Below the pieces are notes generated by a model. It had not been told where the DNA came from and searched no databases. It saw only the letters and a list, made by a program, of their open reading frames with translations. Shown in pieces: positions 1 to 7,367 of a stretch of DNA of 33,461 bases. Location of the stretch: NCBI RefSeq assembly GCF_012976305.1, contig NZ_JABDSR010000016.1:1-33461 (forward strand), in the 5' to 3' direction. Made by a program: the position numbers and the translations under genes. Position 1 is the stretch's first letter. Each line of letters begins with the position of its first letter. This stretch comes from Peptoniphilus faecalis (GTDB taxonomy: Bacteria; Bacillota; Clostridia; Tissierellales; Peptoniphilaceae).

Positions 1-127
1 TTCTTTTGATAATTTTAGATTAAGAATTTTTTTATGTTTTTACCATAAAAAAATATATGGTTTAAGCCATAAGACATAAACCATATATCATTAATTTTTA
101 TTCACCAACACTATTTGACAAAGAACC
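1..127 (+). mobile_element. 3' end of ISL3-family insertion sequence (left copy, cut by window edge)
   Basis: This segment matches the reverse complement of 33229-33355 at 126 of 127 positions, so it is one end of a repeated IS. The outer end, read inward, is GGTTCTTTGTCAAATAGTG (127 down to 109), which serves as the terminal inverted repeat. A stem-loop (ATATATGGTTTA at 53-64 pairing with TAAACCATATAT at 77-88) contains the transposase stop codon. The rest of the element lies left of the window. An AT-rich 8-bp inverted repeat (129-136 with 141-148) lies just outside the end. Confidence 0.85.
2..79 (+). CDS. ISL3-family transposase, C-terminal fragment (window edge)
   Basis: The 25 visible codons, in frame from base 2, begin SFDNFRLRIFLCFYHKK and end at TAA 77-79. 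The same frame in the inverted copy at the right edge carries the upstream ISL3 signature around NNGKVEGINNKIKVIKR and ISYGYRSFDNFR, the usual C-terminus of ISL3 (IS204/IS1001/IS1096/IS1165) DDE transposases. The catalytic part lies outside the window, so activity cannot be judged. Confidence 0.8.
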   Translation, partial: SFDNFRLRIFLCFYHKKIYGLSHKT

Positions 128-152
128 CTTAAAAATTCATATTTTTAAAATA

Positions 153-1337
153 TTATTCACTTGCAAAGTTGTCGAAATAGCCTTGAATTAAGATTACTGG
201 AGTTCCTTTGTCACCTGAACCACTTGTTAAGTCGCAAAGACTTCCAAGTAAGTCAGTAATTATTCTTGGAGTAGTTCCAAGAGTTTCATTAGTTCCAACT
301 AGATCTTTATTTTTGTGAGAAATTTTCTCTTTCATTGCAGCAGTTGCGTGTTCAGAGTCCATGTCTTTAAGGTCAGTGTCTGCAATATATTTTATTTTAA
401 GTTCACTTGGTGTGCCAGTAAGTCCCTTAGTGTGAGCAGGTGAAACTACTGGGTCAGCAAGTTCCCAAATTTTTCCAACTGGATCTTTGAAAGCACCGTC
501 GCCATAAATCATTACTTCGATGTCTTTGTGATACTTGTCTATTAATTTTTTTTGAACATCATTTACAAATTTTTCGCCATCTCTTGGGAATAATTTTAAT
601 TTCGTTTCAGAGGCAAAGTTTGATCCAAGAAGTCCAAACTCTTGGTTGTAACCACTTCCATCAATAGATTCAGTCAAAATATCGTCAAGCCCTAGAACAA
701 TTTTTGCTCCTTGGTCTTTTAAAATTCTTTTGATGCTAAATCTTGTGTGAGTTGATCCAACAAGAATTTCGTCTGTATAATTTAAAATTGTTTTAGGATC
801 ATTTGAGAAGTGGATTTCACAATTACCATCACAAATTTCTTTGTAAAGGCTCACATAGTCAATTCCTGTGAATTCGTGTTTAACAACTTCTCCAAAAATT
901 CTTCTATAATCTTTTTCTTCTAAAACATCTGTGAAAGGATTGATCTTAGCTTCATAAAGAAGGTTTGGATCCATTAATGAGTTTCCAACTTCATCAGAAG
1001 GGTAGGAGAATAGAAAATGGATTTTCTTTCCTGATTTTGCGATTCCTCTTAAGATAGTTGAAAATCTGTTACGACTTAAAATAGGAAAAACTATTCCAAT
1101 TTCTCCAGTATATTTTTTATTAATATCTTCTGCTATGTCATCCACAGTAACATAATTGTTTTGAGCTCTTGCAACTAAAGATTCAGTAACTGCTACCACA
1201 TCTCTATCTCTCATGGAAATATTTTCTGATTCAAGAGCCTTTCCTAGGGAATCAACGACAATATCTACTAAATTGTCTCCACTTTTTACAATCGGTGTAC
1301 GGATTCCACGTACTACTGTTCCAATGTATCTTTGCAT
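153..1337 (-). CDS. Coenzyme F420-0:L-glutamate ligase-like (CofE family) protein
   Basis: A protein of 394 residues that resembles the CofE/FbiB-type F420:glutamyl ligase family (PF01996). It has the N-terminal RGIRTPIVKSGDNLVDIV and DRDVVAVTESLVARAQ segments and a C-terminal GTPSELKIKYIADTDLKDMD segment. In archaea and actinobacteria CofE adds glutamates to F420-0. Long (about 400 aa) homologues occur in anaerobic Bacillota not known to make F420, so the substrate here is unknown. The start is set at 1337: AGGAGGAATT precedes this ATG, while an ATG eight codons upstream (1361) has no ribosome binding site. The gene is divergent from ftsE, has its own promoter, and ends 25 bp from an IS end. 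Confidence 0.75.
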   Translation of the reverse strand: MQRYIGTVVRGIRTPIVKSGDNLVDIVVDSLGKALESENISMRDRDVVAVTESLVARAQNNYVTVDDIAEDINKKYTGEIGIVFPILSRNRFSTILRGIAKSGKKIHFLFSYPSDEVGNSLMDPNLLYEAKINPFTDVLEEKDYRRIFGEVVKHEFTGIDYVSLYKEICDGNCEIHFSNDPKTILNYTDEILVGSTHTRFSIKRILKDQGAKIVLGLDDILTESIDGSGYNQEFGLLGSNFASETKLKLFPRDGEKFVNDVQKKLIDKYHKDIEVMIYGDGAFKDPVGKIWELADPVVSPAHTKGLTGTPSELKIKYIADTDLKDMDSEHATAAMKEKISHKNKDLVGTNETLGTTPRIITDLLGSLCDLTSGSGDKGTPVILIQGYFDNFASE

Positions 1338-1388
1338 AATTCCTCCTACATTAAACTTCATTTGAATAAATTACTTTTTTACTTCAAA

Positions 1389-1417
1389 ATTATACACGAA
1401 GTCCTTCAAAATGTAAA
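1389..1417 (-). promoter_or_regulatory. Sigma-A type promoter for the CofE-like gene
   Basis: On the minus strand TTTACA (1417-1412) is followed by a 17-bp spacer and TATAAT (1394-1389), about 50 bp upstream of the chosen start. Confidence 0.65.
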
Positions 1418-1495
1418 ATATTTTTTAAAATTTTTTATTTTATTTTAAAAATATTAAGAAAATTTGAAAAAATAGAGAATTTTAATAAATTCACT

Positions 1496-1524
1496 GTACA
1501 TTTGTAACCACTTTGTAATATAAT
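1496..1524 (+). promoter_or_regulatory. Putative promoter of the ftsEX operon
   Basis: A perfect TATAAT at 1519-1524 lies 27 bp before the ftsE start. The -35 is poor: GTACAT at a 17-bp spacing or TGTACA at 18 bp. The ribosome binding site is AGAAAGG at 1537-1543. Confidence 0.4.
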
Positions 1525-1550
1525 GTTAAAGATGATAGAAAGGTTTAGAT

Positions 1551-2249
1551 ATGATTAAATTTGAAAATGTATTTAAGAAATATGACAATGGTGTTATAGC
1601 ACTTTCAAATGTAAATATAGAGATACCTCGTGGTGACTTCGTGTTTTTAGTTGGTCCATCAGGAGCTGGAAAATCAACTATGATTAAACTTCTTATTCGA
1701 GAAGAAAAAGTTAGTGGTGGAAAAATTTACATTGCTGAAAATGAAATAACAAAATTATCTAAATATATGATACCCAAACTTAGAAGAAATATTTCTGTTG
1801 TCTTTCAAGATTACAGATTATTGGAAAAAAAGACTGTCTATGAAAATGTAGCATTTGCCCTAGAAATTTTAGGGGAGTCAAAAAGAAAAATAAATGAAAA
1901 AGTTGATTATGCACTTGATCTTGTAAATTTAGGGGATAGGAAGAAGGACTATCCGTCTGAGTTATCAGGAGGAGAATCACAAAGAGTTTCCATTGCTAGA
2001 GCCATAGTAAACAAAGCGCCCTATCTTGTATGTGATGAACCTACGGGAAATCTTGATGAAAGCACAGCATGGGATATTATGCAGGCACTAAAAAACATTA
2101 ACGATGATGGTAAAACTGTTATTATGGCAACTCATGCAGTTAACATCGTAAATAAATTTAATAAAAGAGTTGTAACTTTAGATAATGGAGAAATAGTTTC
2201 TGATGTTAAAGAGGGGGGTTATTATGAAAATAATACGACAGTTCTTTAA
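1551..2249 (+). CDS. ftsE: Cell division ATP-binding protein FtsE
   Basis: ABC-type ATPase of 232 residues that drives the FtsEX complex at the division septum. Walker A is GPSGAGKST at residues 35-43, followed by a Q-loop (SVVFQDYRLL), the LSGGE signature with SQR after it, and Walker B (LVCDEPTGNLDE). The DYRLL and DEPTGNLD wording is typical of FtsE. FtsEX does not transport a solute. It passes ATP hydrolysis through the membrane to activate a peptidoglycan hydrolase, and a candidate partner is encoded two genes downstream. The 3' end overlaps the ftsX start by 26 bp, which implies translational coupling. Confidence 0.95.
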   Translation: MIKFENVFKKYDNGVIALSNVNIEIPRGDFVFLVGPSGAGKSTMIKLLIREEKVSGGKIYIAENEITKLSKYMIPKLRRNISVVFQDYRLLEKKTVYENVAFALEILGESKRKINEKVDYALDLVNLGDRKKDYPSELSGGESQRVSIARAIVNKAPYLVCDEPTGNLDESTAWDIMQALKNINDDGKTVIMATHAVNIVNKFNKRVVTLDNGEIVSDVKEGGYYENNTTVL

Positions 2250-3126
2250 TATTGTTAAAGAATCTTTTTCAGGTATCTGGAGAAATAGAACTATGTCCTT
2301 TACTTCAATTATTTCCATTGCTGCCATGCTTACACTTTTTGGCGTGGTGATGCTAATGATTTTAAATTTGAATGGAATTGTCTATCAAACTGGAGAAAAA
2401 TTAGATAAGGTTGTATTTTTCCTAAAGGACGATGCAAGTCCCATCGACGTAAATGCTTTTATTGATGAACTTCACAACAACAAAAAGGTAAAAAAAGTTT
2501 CCTATGTTTCAAGAGAGGAAGCTTTAAAAGAATTTAAAGAAGACTTTGGAGAAAAATCTAAAATTTTAGAAAATATTCCTGGAGGAAATCCTCTACCTGC
2601 TTCAATAACTGTAGAAATGAAAGAGTTATCCTATGGCAAGGAAGTTGAAGATAAGTATAAGAGCCTTCCAATAGTTGAAGACTGCAATTATTATTATGAC
2701 TTTGTAACTCAAATGATGAAGGTACAAAATGGTGTTAAATATGTTGGAGCCGGCATTGTTTTAATTCTAGTGCTAGTGTCTGTATTAATTATTCACAACA
2801 CTATTAGAATTGCGATTTCCAATAGAAGAAAAGAAATTAGCATTATGAAATATGTTGGTGCTACAAACACTTATATTAGAGGGCCTTTTTTGATTAATGG
2901 AATAATTTTTGGAATTATGGGGGCACTTATAGCAGGATTTATAACTTTAAAGCTTTATGAAATTTTATTTGATAGATTAAATCCTCAGATTTGCGATATT
3001 ATAAATGTAGATATGATATCTGCCTTGTCCATTAGAGTGGATTTATATATAATATTTGTATGCATTGGCGTTGGAATAGGATTTTTTGGAAGTTTATTTT
3101 CAACTAAGAAATTTTTGGATGTGTAG
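2224..3126 (+). CDS. ftsX: Cell division permease-like protein FtsX
   Basis: Protein of 300 residues, the usual FtsX length. It has an N-terminal cytoplasmic segment with SFSGIWRNRTMSFTSI, a first membrane segment around residues 25-48, an extracellular domain of about 115 residues, and three C-terminal membrane segments with the RRKEISIMKYVGAT cytoplasmic loop typical of the FtsX/MacB fold. The start at 2224 is chosen because GAGGGGGG lies just upstream inside ftsE; an earlier in-frame ATG at 2203 has no ribosome binding site. The extracellular loop is the expected docking site for a coiled-coil hydrolase such as the next gene product. Confidence 0.93.
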   Translation: MKIIRQFFNIVKESFSGIWRNRTMSFTSIISIAAMLTLFGVVMLMILNLNGIVYQTGEKLDKVVFFLKDDASPIDVNAFIDELHNNKKVKKVSYVSREEALKEFKEDFGEKSKILENIPGGNPLPASITVEMKELSYGKEVEDKYKSLPIVEDCNYYYDFVTQMMKVQNGVKYVGAGIVLILVLVSVLIIHNTIRIAISNRRKEISIMKYVGATNTYIRGPFLINGIIFGIMGALIAGFITLKLYEILFDRLNPQICDIINVDMISALSIRVDLYIIFVCIGVGIGFFGSLFSTKKFLDV

Positions 3127-3138
3127 GTGATTATAGAA

Positions 3139-4371
3139 ATGGATAGTAAGAAAAAAATTCTTGCAATGTGTCTTATAGCCACTATGGCCATGCCCACAGG
3201 CACTATTGCAAAGAGTTCAAAAAGCTTAACTATTGAAAGAGATAAAAAAAAGCAAGAGCAAATACAATTAAATAATAAGATGAAGGAACAAAAATCTAAT
3301 ATTTCAAATACTCAAACTGAAAAAAAGTCAGTAACTAGTGAAATTGAAAATTTAGATCAAAAAATTCAAGTTACTTCTTCTAAAATTTCAGCTTTAGAAA
3401 AGGAAATTTCAGATTTAAACAAGGACATAAAAGAAAATCAAGCTAAATTAGAAGAAGCTCAGGCAAATTTAGCTGAAAACACAGATATTCTTAGACTTAG
3501 ACTTAGAGAAATGTATAAGAGAGGCAATATAAATTATGTTGAAGTTATATTAAACTCTAAAGATATAGAAGAACTACTTAGAAATAACGAAATTATCTCA
3601 TCTATTGCAAAGGCTGATAGAGAATTAATTGAATTTATACAAGAACAAATTGACACAATAAAAGATACTGAAGAAAGACTTAAAATTGACAGAGCAAAAG
3701 TTTCGGCAAATAAGGAAGCAGTAGAAAATGAAAGACAATCATACCAAGTTGCAGTAGATGCAAAAAATGAATATATGAAAGTATTGGAGTCAAACTTAGA
3801 TTTATATAAGGCTGAATTTGAAGAAGCTCAATCAAATTGGGAAAGTTTGGATTTAGAAATATTGAGACTTCAAAAAGAAATTGCTATTCAAAAAAAAGCT
3901 GAAGAAGCCGCAAAAGAAAGAGCAAAAAGGGCAAGTGAAGCAAGAGTTCATTCAGATATTTCTGTGTCTTCTGCGCCAAGAAATGGGCAAAGTTATACAT
4001 GGCCAGTTCCGGGACACTATTCTATTTCGTCTCCTTATGGGTATAGAGTGCATCCAATCCTTGGATATACAAAATTCCACTCTGGCATCGATATACCAGC
4101 ACCAAGTGGAACTCCAATAGTTGCCGCAAAGTCTGGCACAGTAATTATGGCAAAAGCGATGAGCGGTTATGGAAATGTAGTAATGATTGACCATGGCGAA
4201 ACTGTTACAGTTTATGCTCACTGTTCAGCAATAAATGTGTCTGTTGGTGATGCTGTAAATGCTGGAGATGTAGTTTCCTTTGTTGGCACAACAGGTCTTT
4301 CAACAGGACCGCATTTGCATTTCGAAGTGAGAGTAAATGGAGCTACTGTAAATCCATTAGGTTATGTTTAA
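3139..4371 (+). CDS. Murein hydrolase activator/peptidase, EnvC-like coiled coil plus M23 domain
   Basis: Exported protein of 410 residues: signal peptide in the first 25 or so, long Lys/Glu/Gln-rich coiled coil to about residue 260, short linker, and a C-terminal M23 (LytM) domain. The domain keeps the zinc motif H314-x3-D318 (HSGID), the conserved His in VYAHC (about 361) and the HLH motif at 392-394, so it is predicted to be an active Gly-Gly/DD- or DL-endopeptidase rather than a degenerate activator. Position after ftsX suggests it is the periplasm-side partner of FtsEX. ATG 3139 is preferred over GTG 3127 because AGGTGA lies upstream. The stop overlaps the next start (TAATG). Confidence 0.85.
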   Translation: MDSKKKILAMCLIATMAMPTGTIAKSSKSLTIERDKKKQEQIQLNNKMKEQKSNISNTQTEKKSVTSEIENLDQKIQVTSSKISALEKEISDLNKDIKENQAKLEEAQANLAENTDILRLRLREMYKRGNINYVEVILNSKDIEELLRNNEIISSIAKADRELIEFIQEQIDTIKDTEERLKIDRAKVSANKEAVENERQSYQVAVDAKNEYMKVLESNLDLYKAEFEEAQSNWESLDLEILRLQKEIAIQKKAEEAAKERAKRASEARVHSDISVSSAPRNGQSYTWPVPGHYSISSPYGYRVHPILGYTKFHSGIDIPAPSGTPIVAAKSGTVIMAKAMSGYGNVVMIDHGETVTVYAHCSAINVSVGDAVNAGDVVSFVGTTGLSTGPHLHFEVRVNGATVNPLGYV

Positions 4372-5543
4372 TGAAAAAGAAAAAATTTTTAAAAATTATA
4401 GCAGTTGTATTATTGGTAATTACAACTGCTTTTGTTACTAGAATACTAACAATAAGACAAGTTGTAAGTTCCAATGAAAATTTTGGAAAAGTAATAGTAT
4501 TAGAAAAATACTTGAGAGAAAATTATCTTTACAATAAAGATATTAAAGATGAAAATCTAGAATCAGGTCTATTAAAAGGTCTAGTTGCAGGATTGGGCGA
4601 TCCCTATTCACAATATTTGACAAAAGATGAGATGGAAAAATTATCTGAAACTACGACTGGCAAATTCCAAGGTATTGGAGTTTTAATTTCACCTGACGAA
4701 GATGGAAGTGTAACTGTAATTTCGCCAATAAAAGGCTCACCTGCAGACAGAGCTGGTGTACAGTCAGGAGATAAAATCTTAAAAATTAATGGAAAGGATT
4801 TTAGTGCAGAAAAAATTGACGAAGCATCAAAGGAAATGCGTGGAGAAAAGGGGACAAAAGTAAAAATTCTACTTCTTAAAAAGAAAAACTTAAAGACAGA
4901 AGAAGTTGAAATAAAAAGAGATGAGATTAAAATCGACTCTATAATAAAAAATAAAATCGGAAATTTTGGCTACATTGGAATAACAATGTTTGATGAAGAA
5001 ACAGGGAAGGACTTCCTCAAGGCTTTAAACGAACTTACAAGGGAAGGTGTCAAGGGAATAATTTTAGACATGAGAGGAAATCCAGGAGGAGTTGTAGATG
5101 CAGCAGTTGAAATAGGCGATGCAATTCTACCTAAAACAAGTTTTGTAACATTAAAAAATAACAAGGGCGAAATAATTGACGATTATAAATTAGACGACAA
5201 GTACAATGACATAAAAATGGTCGTACTTGTAAATGAAGGCTCAGCATCTGCATCAGAAATTTTGGCAGGAGCAATAAGAGATCTTGATCGTGCAAAAATT
5301 ATTGGAAAGAAAACTTACGGAAAGGGTGTCGTGCAAAATGTTATTGCACTTCCAGAAGGTGATGGACTAAAATTAACGACATCAGAATATTTTACACCAA
5401 GTGGCAAATCCATAAATAAAAAGGGAATAAAACCGGATATAGAAGTAGATTTGCCAGAAAACATTAAAGGAATAGGCATAGACTATAAGGATACAGATAC
5501 ACAACTTCAAAAGGCAATTGAGGTTTTGGAGGAAAATAAGTAA
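4371..5543 (+). CDS. C-terminal processing peptidase, S41 family (CtpA/CtpB-like)
   Basis: Membrane-anchored serine protease of 390 residues with a hydrophobic anchor at about 5-25. A PDZ domain at about 90-175 includes GIGVLISPDEDG and SPADRAGVQSGDKILKING, and the S41 catalytic domain follows. The catalytic Ser is in NEGSASASEILAGAI and the general-base Lys in GKKTYGKGVVQ, so the Ser/Lys dyad is intact. Such proteases trim C-termini of exported proteins; in this operon a wall hydrolase or FtsEX partner is a plausible client, which is inference. It shares one base with the previous gene and is followed by a strong terminator. Confidence 0.92.
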   Translation: MKKKKFLKIIAVVLLVITTAFVTRILTIRQVVSSNENFGKVIVLEKYLRENYLYNKDIKDENLESGLLKGLVAGLGDPYSQYLTKDEMEKLSETTTGKFQGIGVLISPDEDGSVTVISPIKGSPADRAGVQSGDKILKINGKDFSAEKIDEASKEMRGEKGTKVKILLLKKKNLKTEEVEIKRDEIKIDSIIKNKIGNFGYIGITMFDEETGKDFLKALNELTREGVKGIILDMRGNPGGVVDAAVEIGDAILPKTSFVTLKNNKGEIIDDYKLDDKYNDIKMVVLVNEGSASASEILAGAIRDLDRAKIIGKKTYGKGVVQNVIALPEGDGLKLTTSEYFTPSGKSINKKGIKPDIEVDLPENIKGIGIDYKDTDTQLQKAIEVLEENK

Positions 5544-5609
5544 AAAAGAAAAAGCTTAACTTTAAGAAATCTTAATTAAGGATTTCAAAAGCTAAGCTTT
5601 TTCTTTTTG
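5543..5609 (+). terminator. Rho-independent terminator after ctpA (bidirectional)
   Basis: A long stem pairs AAAAAGAAAAAGCTTA (from 5544) with TAAGCTTTTTCTTTTT (to 5608). The loop contains a second nested hairpin, GAAATC...GATTTC. Both strands end in a T-rich run. Confidence 0.85.
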
Positions 5610-5610
5610 A

Positions 5611-5646
5611 TAAAAAAATCTACTGACCACTAATAAGATCAGTAGA
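5611..5646 (-). terminator. Terminator of tRNA-Cys
   Basis: On the minus strand, 8-bp arms TCTACTGA (5646-5639) and TCAGTAGA (5626-5619) are followed by seven T, immediately downstream of the tRNA 3' end. Confidence 0.85.
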
Positions 5647-5652
5647 CTGCTT

Positions 5653-5726
5653 TGGAGGCGACAACCGGATTTGAACCGGTGATAAGGGTGTTGCAGACCC
5701 GTGCCTTACCACTTGGCTATGTCGCC
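5653..5726 (-). tRNA. tRNA-Cys (GCA)
   Basis: A 74-nt cloverleaf reads on the minus strand. The acceptor GGCGACA pairs with TGTCGCC. The D arm is GCCAAGTGGTAAGGC, the anticodon loop CTGCAAC gives anticodon GCA, and the T arm is CCGGTTCAAATCCGG. The discriminator base is T and CCA is encoded (5655-5653). It stands alone with its own promoter and terminator. It is the only tRNA seen in the window, and is relevant because cysK downstream appears to be controlled by Cys-tRNA supply. Confidence 0.95.
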
Positions 5727-5737
5727 ATAACAACAAT

Positions 5738-5766
5738 AGTATAGCAAAGATTGCAAAAAATTACAA
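5738..5766 (-). promoter_or_regulatory. Promoter of tRNA-Cys
   Basis: Minus-strand TTGTAA (5766-5761), 17-bp spacer, TATACT (5743-5738). The -10 box ends 11 bp before the mature tRNA 5' end. Confidence 0.75.
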
Positions 5767-5800
5767 GTTATTTACAATAATTATTTATATATTTTTGTAA

Positions 5801-6263
5801 TGTGATAAGACATATGTTACAGAAATAAAAAAATAGAGAGGTACTTTTGATACAATATAAATAAGAATAAAAAGTATCGAAAGAAGTCCTCTCTATGTCA
5901 ATAAGAACAGAAGAAATGAGATTTCGTCAAATATTATGTGAATATGCACTTAAACATGGCGTTACTAAAGCCGCAAGAAGATATCATACTAATCGTCAAT
6001 TTGTATATAGACAGTTAAAAAATACAGATGAAAAAATAATATATGGAAGAGAAGTATTTACCAGCGAAAAACAATTAAAAAAAGAAATAAAAGAACATGA
6101 AATAAAATATAATAGCACAGCAAAATATGTACTGAATTTCAAGAGTCCAAATGAAATAATAAAATAATATAATCTTCAAAAAGCTTTATTAAATCTTAAT
6201 AAGCAGATAAAGCTTTTGAAGTAATTGTATCAAAGTACAAAAAGTGTAACATAGGTCTTTACA
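5801..6263 (+). mobile_element. MITE-like, internally deleted IS (IS481/IS3-type)
   Basis: A 463-bp unit bounded by imperfect inverted repeats. The left end reads TGTGATAAGACATATGTTAC and the right end, read inward, TGTAAAGACCTATGTTACA. A second matching pair lies further in: GTACTTTTGATACAAT on the left against GTACTTTGATACAATT on the right. It contains one short ORF fused from the two ends of a transposase and a 15-16 bp stem-loop (6174-6189 with 6207-6221). The catalytic core is absent, so the element could only move in trans. No clear target duplication was seen. Confidence 0.7.
5895..6167 (+). pseudogene. Internally deleted transposase (HTH N-terminus joined to C-terminal tail)
   Basis: An intact 90-codon frame. 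Residues 1 to about 44 (FRQILCEYALKHGVTKAARR onward) look like the N-terminal helix-turn-helix of IS481/IS3-type transposases. From about residue 46, FTSEKQLKKEIKEHEIKYN and LNFKSPNEIIK look like the extreme C-terminus of the same integrase-core family. The roughly 200-residue DDE core between them is missing, but the join keeps frame. The product could still bind DNA, which is speculation. It lies wholly inside the inverted-repeat unit. Confidence 0.7.
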
Positions 6264-6299
6264 GTTAAGAAAAAATAGAGAAAATTTATCACTAAAAGC

Positions 6300-6328
6300 T
6301 TTACAAAAAGGCTATTATATGGTAGTAT
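6300..6328 (+). promoter_or_regulatory. Promoter of rpmG-secE-nusG
   Basis: TTTACA (6300-6305), 17-bp spacer, TAGTAT (6323-6328), just outside the MITE-like element. The start of transcription should be near 6335. Confidence 0.65.
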
Positions 6329-6346
6329 TACTTAGTAAATTAGAAG

Positions 6347-6370
6347 GAGCCAAGGGCGGCTCTTTTTTTT
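6347..6370 (+). terminator. Terminator/attenuator in the rpmG leader
   Basis: GAGCC (6347-6351) and GGCTC (6358-6362) form a GC-rich stem followed by eight T. It sits between the promoter and the rpmG ribosome binding site (GGAGGTG, 6377-6383), so transcripts started at the promoter must read through it. It may be an attenuator. No gene upstream needs it as an end. Confidence 0.7.
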
Positions 6371-6388
6371 AGCACTGGAGGTGTTTTT

Positions 6389-6538
6389 ATGGCAGATAGA
6401 GTAGTACTTGAATGCACACAATGTAAAAACAGAAATTATGTGACATATAAAAACAAGAAAAACACTACTGAAAGATTGGAACTAAAGAAGTATTGTAAAT
6501 TTTGTAGAGAACATACAACTCACAAAGAAACTAAGTAA
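6389..6538 (+). CDS. rpmG: 50S ribosomal protein L33
   Basis: Protein of 49 residues. It has the zinc-ribbon form of L33 with CTQC (Cys9, Cys12) and CKFC (Cys36, Cys39), plus the family core [20 protein letters not shown]. The ATG follows GGAGGTG with normal spacing. It heads the conserved rpmG-secE-nusG string; secE starts 10 bp downstream. The four-Cys form implies zinc dependence; paralogues without cysteines occur in many Bacillota but none is in this window. Confidence 0.95.
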   Translation: MADRVVLECTQCKNRNYVTYKNKKNTTERLELKKYCKFCREHTTHKETK

Positions 6539-6547
6539 GGAGGATTT

Positions 6548-6763
6548 ATGGCTACTAAAACGACACCTAAGACTGAAGAGAAAAAAGGCGGTCTAGGTAG
6601 ATACTTTAGAGGTGTGAAATCTGAATTCAAGAAAGTTGTATGGCCTACTAAGGATACTGTAATCAAATATTCTATAATAGTAATTATAGCAGTTATTTTG
6701 TCTTCATTACTATTATTAGCATATGATAAAATCATAATGTTTTTATTTGGTTTTATTTATTGA
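6548..6763 (+). CDS. secE: Preprotein translocase subunit SecE
   Basis: Protein of 71 residues. A Lys-rich amphipathic N-terminal part ends in YFRGVKSEFKKVVWPTK, the hallmark SecE segment, and is followed by a single membrane helix (about residues 43-68). This is the short single-span form of Gram-positives. It partners SecY and SecG in the membrane channel. An AAGGAGG site precedes the ATG. It lies between rpmG and nusG, as in most bacteria. Confidence 0.95.
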   Translation: MATKTTPKTEEKKGGLGRYFRGVKSEFKKVVWPTKDTVIKYSIIVIIAVILSSLLLLAYDKIIMFLFGFIY

Positions 6764-6777
6764 TTGGAGTGTTATAG

Positions 6778-7320
6778 TTGGATACACAAGAACTTAATAG
6801 TAATGAAGCTTCAAAATGGTATGTGATACACACTTATTCAGGTTATGAAAAAAAAGTAAAGGCAAACATGGAAGCAATGGTTCACAATCGAGGTATGGAG
6901 GATCTTATCTTCGATATTAGAATTCCTATGGAAGAATATGTTGAAAATAAAGATGGCGTATCAAAGGCAAAGGAAAGAAAGATGTTTCCCTCCTATGTCC
7001 TTGTCAACATGATTATGAATGACGAAACATGGTACCTTGTTAGAAATACAAGGGGAGTTACCGGTTTCGTTGGGCCAGCTTCAAAACCTGTGCCACTTTC
7101 CGATGAAGAAGTGTTACTACTTGGAGTTACAGATAGCAAAGAGTTATTCGACAACTACGAAGTTGGAGAAGTTGTAAAAGTTATTAATGGACCTTTCCAA
7201 AATTTGGTGGGGAAAATTGACGACTTTAATTACGACAAAGCTAAAGTTAAGGTATGTATCTCAATGTTTGGAAGAGATACAATCGTTGAATTGGATTTCA
7301 ATCAAATTATTAAAGAGTAA
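6778..7320 (+). CDS. nusG: Transcription termination/antitermination protein NusG
   Basis: Protein of 180 residues. The NGN domain begins with [20 protein letters not shown] and includes [20 protein letters not shown]. The C-terminal KOW domain includes [19 protein letters not shown]. NusG binds RNA polymerase and couples it to ribosomes or termination factors. The start is TTG at 6778, with TTGGAG eight bases upstream; no ATG fits the NGN alignment better. It ends 47 bp before rplK, and the intervening leader forms a hairpin. Confidence 0.95.
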   Translation: MDTQELNSNEASKWYVIHTYSGYEKKVKANMEAMVHNRGMEDLIFDIRIPMEEYVENKDGVSKAKERKMFPSYVLVNMIMNDETWYLVRNTRGVTGFVGPASKPVPLSDEEVLLLGVTDSKELFDNYEVGEVVKVINGPFQNLVGKIDDFNYDKAKVKVCISMFGRDTIVELDFNQIIKE

Positions 7321-7327
7321 GAAATGT

Positions 7328-7360
7328 GTGGGAGGGTAAACCCGCATTACCACAAGGAGG
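7328..7360 (+). promoter_or_regulatory. Leader hairpin adjoining the rplK ribosome binding site
   Basis: GTGG (7328-7331) pairs with CCAC (7350-7353), and an inner GGG (7334-7336) pairs with CCC (7341-7343) around a TAAA loop. The ribosome binding site AAGGAGG follows at once. A near copy precedes rplA. A role as the binding site for autoregulatory protein L1, or in exposing the ribosome binding site, is inferred. Confidence 0.6.
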
Positions 7361-7367
7361 AAATAAA

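Noticed and set aside
6319-6372. Possible 17-codon leader ORF (ATG 6319) through the rpmG attenuator
   Set aside because: Its ATG lies upstream of the predicted transcription start and has no ribosome binding site, so it cannot be a leader peptide as drawn.
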